Below, piece by piece: positions 18,558 to 27,229 of a stretch of DNA of 64,000 nucleotides. The first letter of the stretch is position 1; the number at the start of each line of letters is the position of its first letter. Below the pieces are notes generated by a model. That model saw nothing but the letters and a program-made list of their open reading frames with translations. It was not told the origin of the DNA and made no database searches. Origin of the DNA: Belnapia moabensis DSM 16746 (GTDB taxonomy: Bacteria; Pseudomonadota; Alphaproteobacteria; Acetobacterales; Acetobacteraceae); contig NZ_JQKB01000025.1 in NCBI RefSeq assembly GCF_000745835.1, positions 1-64,000 of the forward strand, given 5' to 3'. The translations under genes were made by a program, and so were the position numbers.

Positions 18558-19610
18558 TCAGCGGCCGGAATTGCCCTCCGTGCCGGTGGGCGCGAGGGGC
18601 ACGGGCGGGACCTCGGGCGGCGGCGCTCCGCCTTCCGGCCGTTGCACCGGGAAGACCAGGCTGAATTGCGTGCCCCCCACCTCGCCCTGGGCGAAGCTCA
18701 TGCGTCCGCCGAGCTGCGAGGCCAGGGCCTGGATCAGCCTTTGCCCCGTCCCCTGGCGCGCCGGCTCCGCCGCGAGGCCGATGCCGGTATCGGCGACGGC
18801 CAGGCTGTAGGTCCCGTCATCCCGGCCGAAGGCGATGCGGATCACGCCGGGGCGGTTGCCGGGGAAGCCGTGCTTCAGCGCGTTGGTGACGAGCTCGTTC
18901 ACGACGAGGCCGAGATCGGCCGCCATGGCGAGCGGCAGAGCATGGGATTCCAGATTGGCGGTGAGGCCGACCGGCCGGCCCGGCTCGATGCCGCTGCGGA
19001 GATCCTCGATCAGCCCCTCCAGGAAGACCTTGCTGTCCACCACCGCCGTCTCCGCCCGGCGGGAGAGGCGCTGGTGCAGCCGGCCGAGCACCTGCACCCG
19101 CCCTGCGGCGCGCTGAAGGGCCTGCGCCGCCTGCGGCTCGCTGCGCGCCTGGGCCTGGAGCATGCCGATCAGCCGCTGCATGTCGTTGCGGACACGGTGG
19201 GACATCTCGTCCAGCAGGAGCCCCTGCTGCTCGGCTGCCTGTTCCGCCTCGCGTCGCCCCGCCGCCTGGCGCCGGAGCTGGCGGCGCTGCAAGGCGACAA
19301 GGGACGCGGCCAGCTTGGCGACGGCGAACCAGAGGAAGGCATCGATGAAGGCTTCGAGGCCGATGGTGCCCGCCTGCCGCAGCATCTGCCAGAGAATCAG
19401 CGCGAAGCCGAGCGTCGCCGAGGCCAGGCCGACGGCGAGGCCGAAGGCGGCGGAGGCCAGCACGACCGGGATGAGCAGGAGCAGCATCCGCGGCGCCATG
19501 CCGAGGCCAGGCAGGAGCCCCGCGGCCAGGATGATGACAGCCATGGCCAGCGCGGCACCCGGCCGAGCCCAGCCGGGCAGGCCTGGCGATCGGGGGGTGG
19601 GTTCGGACAG
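18558..19610 (-). CDS. Membrane-bound sensor histidine kinase (HisKA_2/HWE type)
   Basis: Autophosphorylating sensor kinase. The N-terminus holds about three hydrophobic helices (roughly residues 20-110), with almost no periplasmic loop. These are followed by a short coiled linker. The phosphorylation motif is DEMSHRVRNDMQRL, the HisKA_2 pattern, and the ATPase has the N-box NELVTNALKHGFP and the G-box DTGIGL. No ATG precedes the membrane domain in a sensible place. The best start is CTG 19610, eight bases after AAGGAG, giving MSEPTPRSPG. An internal ATG at 19544 would cut into the first helix. No response regulator is adjacent. The C-terminal 25 residues are proline-rich. Confidence 0.8.
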   Translation of the reverse strand: MSEPTPRSPGLPGWARPGAALAMAVIILAAGLLPGLGMAPRMLLLLIPVVLASAAFGLAVGLASATLGFALILWQMLRQAGTIGLEAFIDAFLWFAVAKLAASLVALQRRQLRRQAAGRREAEQAAEQQGLLLDEMSHRVRNDMQRLIGMLQAQARSEPQAAQALQRAAGRVQVLGRLHQRLSRRAETAVVDSKVFLEGLIEDLRSGIEPGRPVGLTANLESHALPLAMAADLGLVVNELVTNALKHGFPGNRPGVIRIAFGRDDGTYSLAVADTGIGLAAEPARQGTGQRLIQALASQLGGRMSFAQGEVGGTQFSLVFPVQRPEGGAPPPEVPPVPLAPTGTEGNSGR

Positions 19611-19695
19611 AGAGGACGCTCCTTTTGTGACAGAACACCCGATACGGTGCCGGGACGGCACAGGTTTTGGCGCACTGCACGAGAAATTGAGACGA

Positions 19696-20640
19696 TCAGT
19701 CCCGGCCAGCGAGCGCCAGCGCCACGCGGCGGAAGCCGGCCCATTGCTGGCGGAGCCAGCCGCCGGTGGCCATCGCCTCCTCCGTGCCCGGGGCGCCGGT
19801 GCGGGGATAGGCACCGCGGTTCCAGTCGGCGGTGCCGAAGATCCAGTCCCAGACCGGCAGCAGCACGGCGTAGTTCTTCCCCGTCGCCCCGGCCGAGAGC
19901 TCGCCGTGGTGCAGGCGGTGGAAGCGGGGCGAGACGATCAGCCGCTCGCCGATCCGGCCGTAGCTGAGGCGGACATTGGCGTGGCTCATGCTCTCGGCGA
20001 GGCGCAGCACGAGCAGGATGATGGGGAACTGGCCCGGCGGCACGCCGATCAGCAAGGCGATGCCGCCGAACCAGAGGGCGGCCAGCACATCGTCGAGGAT
20101 GTGGTTGCGGTCGTCGGTCCAGAAGGTCATCTGCCGCTGCGCGTGGTGGATGGCGTGCAGCGCCCACCACCAGCGGAAGCCGTGCTGTGCCCGGTGGCGC
20201 CAGTACTCGCCGAAGTCGAGCACCACGACATAGACGAGGAAGGCGAGGAGCGGCGAGGCGCGGAGCGAGGGGAACAGCTCCTCCAGCGTCGGCGGCAGCA
20301 GGCCGGCCTCGGTCAGCCAGCCTTCCCAACGCGATTGCAGCGAGGCGAGCAGGACGAAGGCGACGAGCGGCAGCACGCCGAGCCGGGCGAGGAAGGTGTA
20401 GACCATGTCGGTGCGGATGGCGCGGCGGTCGGCAACCGGCTCGACCGGCCGCCAGGCCTCGAGCGGGCGGCAGACGAGGTAGACGACGGCGATGGTCAGC
20501 AGGCCATAGAGGCCGAAATCCAGCCAGTCATAGGCATCCTCCGCCCAGTCCATCAGGCCGAGGGCATAGAAGGCGGGCTGCACGAGCGTCTCGAAGAGCC
20601 AGCCGGTGACGGCGGCCCAGGCTGTGGTGAAGGCGTCCAT
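19696..20640 (-). CDS. Sterol desaturase / fatty acid hydroxylase family protein
   Basis: Integral membrane di-iron oxygenase. The 314 residues show the family's three histidine clusters: HRAQH at 149-153, HAIHH at 162-166 and HRLHH near 244-248. They are embedded among about five hydrophobic segments. Such enzymes hydroxylate or desaturate lipids, carotenoids or hopanoid-type molecules; the substrate here is unknown. It lies four bases after the deacetylase stop in a reverse-strand run, suggesting one operon with the deacetylase and the YVTN protein. Confidence 0.86.
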   Translation of the reverse strand: MDAFTTAWAAVTGWLFETLVQPAFYALGLMDWAEDAYDWLDFGLYGLLTIAVVYLVCRPLEAWRPVEPVADRRAIRTDMVYTFLARLGVLPLVAFVLLASLQSRWEGWLTEAGLLPPTLEELFPSLRASPLLAFLVYVVVLDFGEYWRHRAQHGFRWWWALHAIHHAQRQMTFWTDDRNHILDDVLAALWFGGIALLIGVPPGQFPIILLVLRLAESMSHANVRLSYGRIGERLIVSPRFHRLHHGELSAGATGKNYAVLLPVWDWIFGTADWNRGAYPRTGAPGTEEAMATGGWLRQQWAGFRRVALALAGRD

Positions 20641-20644
20641 GGTC

Positions 20645-21391
20645 TCAGGCCTTGCCTTGCGGCGGCAGGGTGGCGAAGCAGAGGCCGCGCGCCTGGAGGC
20701 CGGCGATCACCTCCTCCAGCACATGGGCGAAGGGGTCCTGGCGGCTGCGGATGCCCCAGTGCATCACCACCACCTCGCCGTCGCGGGTGGACTCGATGGC
20801 GCGGCGAGCCAGGGTGGCGTTGGGGTGGGCCGTGCTGTCCAGCTCGTCGCCCCAGAAGCCGCGGGCGGTCCAGCCCTGGTGGCGGAGGCCGCAGGCGGCG
20901 GCGAGGGCGATGGCGTTGGGCGTCGTCCGGCCGCCAGGGGCACGCCAGAGAGGGAGGATGCGGGCCTCGGGCGCCATCTGGCGGAGGCGGGCGATAGGGC
21001 GTTCTAGCTCGGCGCAGAGGGCGCGCTGGTCCAGCACCTCGCTGCCCGGGCCGGTGCGGTTGGCATAGCGGACCTGGCCCGGCGCCGGGTCGCCGCGGAA
21101 ATACCAGTGGCGCCAGGTATGGCTGGCGAAGGCATGGCCCTCCGCCGCGCGGGCGCGCCAGAAGGGGGCCCAGCTGTCGTCGAGGGTGCGGTCGCCGCGG
21201 AAGGTCGGCTCGTCGGCGAGGAAGAGCGTGGCGCGGATGTCGCGGCGCTTCAGGATGGCGGCGATCTCCTCCGCCTCGCGGCTCCAGCCGGTGTCGATGG
21301 TGAGGTAGACGGTGCCGCGACAGGCCGGTTGCTGGGCAGCGGCGGCGGCCGGCAGCCCGGCGAGGCCGCCGAGCAGCGCGCGGCGCCTCAT
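20645..21391 (-). CDS. Exported polysaccharide deacetylase (NodB domain)
   Basis: Predicted periplasmic carbohydrate esterase family 4 protein. The N-terminus MRRRALLGGLAGLPAAAAAQ is a signal peptide with a Tat-like Arg cluster. The metal site is readable as D33 in YLTIDTGWS and H91/H95 in SHTWRH. The usual second aspartate of the first motif is replaced by threonine (IDTG instead of DDG), so activity may be altered. ATG 21391 overlaps the propeller gene's TGA as ATGA; an ATG at 21403 is the alternative. 248 residues. Confidence 0.82.
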   Translation of the reverse strand: MRRRALLGGLAGLPAAAAAQQPACRGTVYLTIDTGWSREAEEIAAILKRRDIRATLFLADEPTFRGDRTLDDSWAPFWRARAAEGHAFASHTWRHWYFRGDPAPGQVRYANRTGPGSEVLDQRALCAELERPIARLRQMAPEARILPLWRAPGGRTTPNAIALAAACGLRHQGWTARGFWGDELDSTAHPNATLARRAIESTRDGEVVVMHWGIRSRQDPFAHVLEEVIAGLQARGLCFATLPPQGKA

Positions 21392-22524
21392 CGACGCATC
21401 CATTGCCGCCACCAGGGCGAGGCCTCGGGCGCGGCGGGCGATGGCGTGACGGCGGCGGGGACGGGGACGGCCGGTGCGCCCGGCATCGCGCGCACCGGCT
21501 GGACCGCGCCTTCGGCCTGGAGGTCTTCCGGCTCGCTCGCGGCGGTGGTGGGGCGGGGGCTGGGCAGGCCGGCGCTCGGCACGGGGGCCATCGGCTCGCG
21601 GCGCGGCTGGACGAAGATGCCGTGCGGCGAGCGGCCGACCGGGATGGTCTCGGCCTGGCCGGTCACCGTGTCCACCACAGCGATCTTGGCGATCCAGCGG
21701 AGGGTCACCCACATTTTGCCTTCGGGGTCGAAGGCGATGCAGTCGGGCCCGCCGGGGATGTCCCAGCGCGCCTTCGGCTCCAGCGTCTGAGGGTCGAGCA
21801 CAGTGATGCGGCTGTCGACGCGGCTGGTCACATAGAGGGCGCGGCCGTCGGGCGCGGGGAAGACGGTGTGGGCGCCGCGGCCGATGAAGACGGTGCGCTC
21901 GAGCTTGGCCTCGGCCGGGTTGACCACGGCCATGTAGTCGGAACCCATGATGCCGACCAGCAGCCGGCCGTTGTTCCAGATGACGCCGGCGGGCTGCGAG
22001 CCGACCTCGGCGGACCAGGCGGGCTTGCGCTCGGCGAGGTCGATCGCCATCAGCCGGCGCGCGCCCTGGAGGGTGACGTAGACGAAGCGGCTGTCGGGCG
22101 AGAAGGCGAGGTGGCTGGGCTTGTCCGGCACCTTCAGCCGGGCGAGCAGGGTGCGCGTCGCGGCCTCGTAGATGTCCACCTGGTCGCGGCGGAGGCTGGT
22201 GACGACCAGGTACTTGCCGTCCGGGCTGTGCTCCATGTGGTAGGGGTTGCTGAAGCGCTCGCGCCGCGTCACCTCGGCCGTCGCCGGGTCGAGGAAGAGC
22301 AGCTCGTTGCCGCCCGAATCGCCGATCATCAGCTCGCGCCGGTCGGGGGTGAGGATGAGGTGGTGCACCTCGCGCAGCACGGGGATGCGGCGCACCTCTT
22401 CCCGGCTGATGCTGTCCACCACGCTGATGGAGGCATCGGCCGAGTTGAGGACGTAGACCAGGTTCGCACGGGCGAGGCCTGGCAGGGCGAGGGCGACGGC
22501 GAGGATCGCGGGCAAGAGCCGCAT
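21388..22524 (-). CDS. Exported YVTN beta-propeller repeat protein
   Basis: Periplasmic protein of 378 residues with a clear signal peptide (MRLLPAILAVALALPGLARA). It has about six to seven propeller blades of the form ...VYVLNSADASISVVD...; later repeats read FVYVTLQGARRLMAID and ALYVTSRVDSRITVLD. The last 75 residues are a Pro/Ala-rich linker ending in WWRQWMRR. YVTN proteins are usually binding scaffolds or parts of quinoprotein systems. No PQQ or cytochrome partner is visible. Its stop overlaps the deacetylase start, which implies coupled expression and perhaps joint action at the envelope. Confidence 0.85.
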   Translation of the reverse strand: MRLLPAILAVALALPGLARANLVYVLNSADASISVVDSISREEVRRIPVLREVHHLILTPDRRELMIGDSGGNELLFLDPATAEVTRRERFSNPYHMEHSPDGKYLVVTSLRRDQVDIYEAATRTLLARLKVPDKPSHLAFSPDSRFVYVTLQGARRLMAIDLAERKPAWSAEVGSQPAGVIWNNGRLLVGIMGSDYMAVVNPAEAKLERTVFIGRGAHTVFPAPDGRALYVTSRVDSRITVLDPQTLEPKARWDIPGGPDCIAFDPEGKMWVTLRWIAKIAVVDTVTGQAETIPVGRSPHGIFVQPRREPMAPVPSAGLPSPRPTTAASEPEDLQAEGAVQPVRAMPGAPAVPVPAAVTPSPAAPEASPWWRQWMRR

Positions 22525-22594
22525 TCTGGGATGCCTTAGGACTGGGTCGCCCAGGAATTCAGCGCGGCTGGGTAAATGGCAAGTTGATAGTCGT

Positions 22595-23032
22595 TCAACC
22601 TTCCGCCGGAATGGGTTCGAAGCGGAGCGAGACGCCGTTCATGCAGTAGCGGAGGCCCGTCGGCGGCGGGCCGTCGGGGAAGACATGGCCGAGATGGCCG
22701 CCGCAATTGGCGCAATGCACCTCCGTCCGCGTCATGAAGAAGCTGCGGTCGGTGGTGGTGCCGACATTGCCCTCGATGGGGGCGAAGAAGCTCGGCCAGC
22801 CGGTGCCGCTCTCGAACTTCGTGCCCGATTCGAAGAGCGGCGTGCCGCAGCCGGCGCAGGCGAAGGTGCCGGGGCGCTTCTCGGCGTTCAGCGGGCTGGT
22901 GCCGGGGCGCTCGGTGCCGTGCTCGCGCAGGACGCGGTAAGCCTCGGGCGAGAGGGCGGCGCGCCACTCGGCGGCGGTCTTCTGCACCGGGTAGTCGGCC
23001 TCGGGGGCGGTTTCCTTGCGGAAGAGGGACAT
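22595..23032 (-). CDS. msrB: Peptide-methionine (R)-S-oxide reductase
   Basis: Repairs methionine-R-sulfoxide in proteins. The 145 residues carry both zinc CxxC pairs (C59/C62 and C107/C110), the conserved GTGWPSF loop and the catalytic Cys130 in RYCMNG. A recycling cysteine at the usual position is not obvious. It lies twelve bases downstream of msrA on the same strand, forming a repair operon. It is probably cytoplasmic since there is no signal peptide. Confidence 0.95.
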   Translation of the reverse strand: MSLFRKETAPEADYPVQKTAAEWRAALSPEAYRVLREHGTERPGTSPLNAEKRPGTFACAGCGTPLFESGTKFESGTGWPSFFAPIEGNVGTTTDRSFFMTRTEVHCANCGGHLGHVFPDGPPPTGLRYCMNGVSLRFEPIPAEG

Positions 23033-23044
23033 GATGCGTGCTCC

Positions 23045-23593
23045 TTACGCGGCGGGGCGCTTCAGCCGGTCGGCATAGGCCTTGCGGAATTTGGCGACCT
23101 TCGGCGCGATGACGACGCGGCAATAGCCGCTCCAGGGGGTGCGGGCGAAGTAGTCCTGATGCTCCGCCTCGCCGGGCCAGAAATGGTCGAGCGGCTGCAC
23201 CTCGGTCACCAGCGGGGCGTCCCAGATGTTGCTCGCGGCGATCTCGGCCATCACCTCGGCGGCCACCTGCGCCTGCTCCGGCGAGTGGGTCAGGATGATG
23301 GAGCGGTATTGCGGGCCGACATCGGCGCCCTGGCGGTCCTTGGTGGTCGGGTCGTGGATGGTGAAGAAGACCCGGAGCAGGTCGGCATAGGAGATCACCG
23401 CCGGGTCGAAGGCGATCTGCACCACCTCGGCATGGCCGGTCTTCTTGCCGCAGACCTCTTCATAGGTCGGGTTCTGCGTGTGGCCGCCGGCATAGCCGGA
23501 GACGACCGAGGCGACGCCGCGCAGGTCGCGATAGACCGCGTCGAGGCACCAGAAGCAGCCGCCGCCCAAGGTTGCGAGTTCCGTCCCGCTCAT
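23045..23593 (-). CDS. msrA: Peptide-methionine (S)-S-oxide reductase
   Basis: Reduces methionine-S-sulfoxide. The active site GGCFWC is at residues 11-16 with catalytic Cys13 and Cys16 close by. The family motifs GYAGGHTQNPTYEEVC and GHAEVVQI follow. The 182-residue length is normal for the short cytoplasmic form. ATG 23593 follows AGGAGATGCGCA. First gene of the msrA-msrB pair. Confidence 0.95.
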   Translation of the reverse strand: MSGTELATLGGGCFWCLDAVYRDLRGVASVVSGYAGGHTQNPTYEEVCGKKTGHAEVVQIAFDPAVISYADLLRVFFTIHDPTTKDRQGADVGPQYRSIILTHSPEQAQVAAEVMAEIAASNIWDAPLVTEVQPLDHFWPGEAEHQDYFARTPWSGYCRVVIAPKVAKFRKAYADRLKRPAA

Positions 23594-23770
23594 TGCGCAT
23601 CTCCTGATGGTTGGCTCCCAAGATAGGGAGGCGGGTGCCCGCTTGCAGCGGGGCGGGCGGATTTGCCCTTTCGGCGGCGGGGGATTAAGCGGCGCCTCCC
23701 CTGCCCCGCCCTGGTCGCAATTCGCCAATAGTCTTGGGGCAGGATGCCTGTTTTCTACCTGGGGTAGCCG

Positions 23771-24607
23771 ATGACCACCGCCGCCGATGCCTGTGATTGG
23801 AGCATCGTCCTCTTCACCCGGGGCGAGCCTGCGCGCCTGACCCGGTGCCTTGCCGCCATCCGCCAGGCTGCCGAGGGCCGCGATGCGCGGGTGACCGTGC
23901 TGCTGCGCGGCGACGAGCGGGAGGCGGCGGCGCTGGTCGGGCGGCTGGGCGGGGCGGCTCCGGGCCTTCGGCTCTACGCCCTGCCGCAGGGCGACCGGGC
24001 GAATGCCTGGAACCAGTATGTCCATGCGCTGCGGCCGCTTGCGGCGATGCATGTCTTCGTCGAGGACCATGCGGCGATCGGGCCGAAGGCGCTGCGGTCG
24101 CTGGCTGCCGCGCTGGCGGTGGAACCGATGGCGGAGGCGGCGACCGCCCTTCCCTCCGGAGGGCGGCAGGTGGCGGCGCGGCGGGCCCGGCTGCGGCAGG
24201 GTGGGCGGCTGCACGGCACGCTGCACGCCCTGCGCGGCAGCTTCGTCGAGCGGCTGGCGGCGGAGGGGGTGCGGCTGCCGGTGGGGCTGGAGCGCATCGC
24301 CCCCGTGCTTGCCCGGTGGCTCGGCGACGGCATCAGCGTGGCGGAGGAGGCGAGCTGGCAGGCCATGCCGCAGGGTTTCGGCGAGGGCTGGCGGCGCCGG
24401 CTGCAGGCCGCGCGGGCGCGGATCGAGGAGGGCGCCTTGGCCGGGCGGGAGAGCCTGCCGGAATTCGCCCTGCCCGCGATGCGCGACTGGCTGGCGCGCC
24501 AGGCGGGGTCGGGGGATGGGTTCTTCGACTGGCTGGCCAGGCGGCGGCTGGCGCTGGAGGCCATTCCGGCGCCCGAGGCGCTGCGGCCGCGGCCGGTGCC
24601 GGTATGA
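23771..24607 (+). CDS. GT2-fold glycosyltransferase-like protein
   Basis: A 278-residue protein resembling the N-terminal half of GT-A glycosyltransferases. It has DWSIVLFTRGEPARLTRCLAAI at the start, a variable middle and VFVEDHAAIGPKAL where GT2 enzymes carry the acidic donor motif. The canonical DxD is replaced by EDH, so catalytic competence is uncertain. The C-terminal 140 residues are Arg/Ala-rich without known motifs. ATG 23771 follows GGGGTAGCCG. It is 16 bases upstream of the methyltransferase gene. Acceptor and role are unknown. Confidence 0.6.
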   Translation: MTTAADACDWSIVLFTRGEPARLTRCLAAIRQAAEGRDARVTVLLRGDEREAAALVGRLGGAAPGLRLYALPQGDRANAWNQYVHALRPLAAMHVFVEDHAAIGPKALRSLAAALAVEPMAEAATALPSGGRQVAARRARLRQGGRLHGTLHALRGSFVERLAAEGVRLPVGLERIAPVLARWLGDGISVAEEASWQAMPQGFGEGWRRRLQAARARIEEGALAGRESLPEFALPAMRDWLARQAGSGDGFFDWLARRRLALEAIPAPEALRPRPVPV

Positions 24608-24623
24608 CCGCCATGCGCCCGCG

Positions 24624-25745
24624 ATGACGGCGGAGAGCGGGTTCGAGATCTTCCTCGCCACCGTGCCGGGGCTGGAGGAGGTGCTCTGCGCGGAGGTGCG
24701 GGGCAAGGGGTTCCGGCAGCCGAGGGCGGTGCCGGGCGGCGTCGTCCTCCGCGGCGGCTGGCCGGAAGTGTGGCGGGCCAATCTCTGGGTCCGCGGCGCG
24801 GGGCGGGTGCTGGCGCGGCTCGATGCCTTCCACGTCACGCATCTCGCCCAGCTCGACGCGCGGGCGCGCCGCGTCGCCTGGGGCAGCGTGCTGCGGCCGG
24901 ATGTGCCGGTGCGGGTCGAGGCCAGTTGCAGCGGGTCGCGCATCTACCACAGCGGCGCGGCGGCCGAGCGGGTTGCGAAGGCCATCCATGCGACACTCGG
25001 CGCGCCGGTCGTGGAGGAGGGCGGCGTGCTCGTCCGGGTCAGGATCGAGCGGGACCTCTGCACCATCAGCATCGACACCTCCGGCGAGCCGCTGCACAAG
25101 CGCGGCTACAAGGAGGCGATCAACCCGGCGCCGATGCGGGAGACGATGGCCTCGCTCTTCCTGCAGCAATGCGGCTTTGACGGGACGGAGCCCTTGCTGG
25201 ACCCGATGTGCGGCTCCGGCACCTTCGTCATCGAGGCGGCGGAGATAGCGGCGAGGCTCAACCCGGGACGTGCGCGGCATTTCGCCTTCGAGCGGCTCGC
25301 CACCTTCGATGCGGAGGCCTGGGCGCGCATGCGGGCGGTGAAGAGCGGGCGGGAGCCGGTGGCGCAATGCCACGGCAGCGACCGCGATGCGGGGGCGGTC
25401 GAGATGAGCCGGGCGAATGCAGAGCGCGCCGGCGTCACCGGCTTCACCGAGTTCCGTCAGGCGACGATCAGCGAGATCGAACCCTTCGGTGGGTCATCGG
25501 GGCTGGTGGTCATCAACCCGCCCTATGGCAGCCGGATCGGCGAACGACAGGCGCTGCTGCCGCTCTACCGCGCGATGGGGCAGGTGCTGCGGAGCCGCTT
25601 CGTCGGATGGCGGGTCGGGCTGGTCGCCACCGAGCCGAAGCTGGCGCATGCGACCGGCCTGCCCTTCCTGCCGCCCGGCCCGCCGGTACCGCATGGCGGG
25701 CTGCGCGTCACGCTGTACCGGACGGCGGCGCTGCCGCCCGAGTAG
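24624..25745 (+). CDS. THUMP-domain class I RNA methyltransferase (RlmL N-domain-like, COG0116)
   Basis: Predicted SAM-dependent N2-guanine methyltransferase of 23S rRNA or tRNA. The N-terminal ferredoxin-like/THUMP module (residues 1-165) ends with HKRGYKEAINPAPMRE, a strong family signature. The SAM site is PLLDPMCGSGTFVIEAA and the catalytic motif is INPPYGSRIGE. The length of 373 residues lacks the second RlmK-like domain of E. coli RlmL. ATG 24624 is in GCG-ATG-ACG; the weak ribosome site suggests coupling to the preceding gene. Confidence 0.9.
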   Translation: MTAESGFEIFLATVPGLEEVLCAEVRGKGFRQPRAVPGGVVLRGGWPEVWRANLWVRGAGRVLARLDAFHVTHLAQLDARARRVAWGSVLRPDVPVRVEASCSGSRIYHSGAAAERVAKAIHATLGAPVVEEGGVLVRVRIERDLCTISIDTSGEPLHKRGYKEAINPAPMRETMASLFLQQCGFDGTEPLLDPMCGSGTFVIEAAEIAARLNPGRARHFAFERLATFDAEAWARMRAVKSGREPVAQCHGSDRDAGAVEMSRANAERAGVTGFTEFRQATISEIEPFGGSSGLVVINPPYGSRIGERQALLPLYRAMGQVLRSRFVGWRVGLVATEPKLAHATGLPFLPPGPPVPHGGLRVTLYRTAALPPE

Positions 25746-25747
25746 CG

Positions 25748-27229
25748 TCAGGCCTCGTCCTGCCGCGCCAGCTGCCGCAGCGCCTCGAGCTGGACCTTGC
25801 CGAGCGCGGTGCGCGGCAGCGCCTCGACCGTCACCACGGCGCGCGGGTGCTTGAAGCGGGCGAGCCTGTCCTCGCAATGGGCCAGCACCCGCGCCGCGTC
25901 GAAATCCGGGCCGGGGACGACGATGGCGATGGGCACCTCGCCCCAGCGCGGGTCGGGCCGGCCGCAGACGGCGCATTCCGCGACACCCGGCGCGTCGCGC
26001 AGCACGCGCTCGACTTCCGCCGGGTAGATGTTCTCGCCGCCCGAGATGATGAGATGCTTGCGCCGGTCGGTGAACCAGAAGCGTCCATCCGCGTCGCGCC
26101 AGCCGAGGTCGCCGGTGGCGAACCAGCCGCCGCGCCAGGCCCCCTCGGTCTCGTGCGGCGCGTTCCAGTAGCCGCGCGCGACATGCAGGCCCTTCACCTC
26201 GATCTCGCCGACCTCGCCGGTGGGCAGCGGCTCGCCTTCCGCATCGACGATGCGCGCCGCGCCGTGCAGCGCCTGGAAGCCGATGGAGCCGGGCTTCGCC
26301 AGCGCCTCGGCTCGCGTCTGGTAGATGGCGACCGGCCCGGTCTCCGTCGCACCATAGACCTGCTGCACCGGGATGCCGCGCGCATGGAAGGCCTGGATCA
26401 GCGGGACCGGCACTTCGGAGGAGCCGGCGCCGATGGCGCGCAGGCTGGAGAGGTCGGCCGTCTTCCAGAGGGGATGCTCGATCAGCGCCCGCATCACCGC
26501 CGGCACCAGGAGGCTGAGCGTTGGCCGCAGGCGGGCGCATGCCTCGAAGAAGGCCTCCGGCTCGAAGCGCGGCAGCAGCACCACCTCGGCGCCGAAGATC
26601 AGCGCCGGCAGGGTCTGGATGTTGAGGCCGCCGAGATGGAACATCGGCAGCACCGTCAGCACGCGGTCCGCCTCGGTCAGCGTAAGCATGTGCTGGCTGT
26701 TGACGGCATTGACCATGACCGCGCGGTGGTCGAGGGCGACGCCCTTCGGATGGCCGGTCGTGCCGCTGGTATAGGCCAGCAGCATCGGGTCCTCCATCTC
26801 GGTCTGCGGCGTGATGCCGAGGCCTTCCGGCCCGGCCGCCTCCGGCCAGGCTTCCGCGGCGTCATAGACGGGGCAGCCCTTCGGCGCGGCGCGGCGGGCG
26901 AGGACCTTCATCTCCGGCAGGGCGAAGAGCGCGGCGGCGCCGGAATCGTCGAGGATGTGGCGCAGCTCGGGCGGGGCCAGGCGCCAGTTCAGCGGCAGCA
27001 GCACGCAGCCGAGCCCGGCGCAGGCGAGGAGCAGGACGAGCTGGCTCGGATGGTTGTGGCCGAGGAAGGCGATGCAGTCGCCATGGCCGAAGCCGCGGTC
27101 CTCCAGCATCGCCGCCGCGGCGCGGATGCGGCGGGCCAGATCGGCATAGGCGATCCGCTCTTCACCGAAGGTCAGTGCGATGGCTTGGGGCTGGTGCTCG
27201 GCATGGCGCAGGATGATGCTGCAGATCAA
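25748..27229 (-). CDS. Class I adenylate-forming acyl-CoA synthetase
   Basis: Activates a carboxylic acid to its acyl-CoA via an acyl-adenylate. The 493 residues hold the P-loop YTSGTTGHPKG, the A5 motif YGATETG, the A7 motif GDLGWRD, the hinge RRKHLIISGGENI and the C-terminal lysine in LPRTALGKVQ. All are intact. The start is TTG 27229, overlapping the acyl-CoA dehydrogenase stop as TTGA and preceded by AAAAGGG. Sequence upstream of it is not conserved. As the last gene of the nicX-like operon it may activate a ring-cleavage product or an unrelated acid. Confidence 0.9.
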   Translation of the reverse strand: MICSIILRHAEHQPQAIALTFGEERIAYADLARRIRAAAAMLEDRGFGHGDCIAFLGHNHPSQLVLLLACAGLGCVLLPLNWRLAPPELRHILDDSGAAALFALPEMKVLARRAAPKGCPVYDAAEAWPEAAGPEGLGITPQTEMEDPMLLAYTSGTTGHPKGVALDHRAVMVNAVNSQHMLTLTEADRVLTVLPMFHLGGLNIQTLPALIFGAEVVLLPRFEPEAFFEACARLRPTLSLLVPAVMRALIEHPLWKTADLSSLRAIGAGSSEVPVPLIQAFHARGIPVQQVYGATETGPVAIYQTRAEALAKPGSIGFQALHGAARIVDAEGEPLPTGEVGEIEVKGLHVARGYWNAPHETEGAWRGGWFATGDLGWRDADGRFWFTDRRKHLIISGGENIYPAEVERVLRDAPGVAECAVCGRPDPRWGEVPIAIVVPGPDFDAARVLAHCEDRLARFKHPRAVVTVEALPRTALGKVQLEALRQLARQDEA

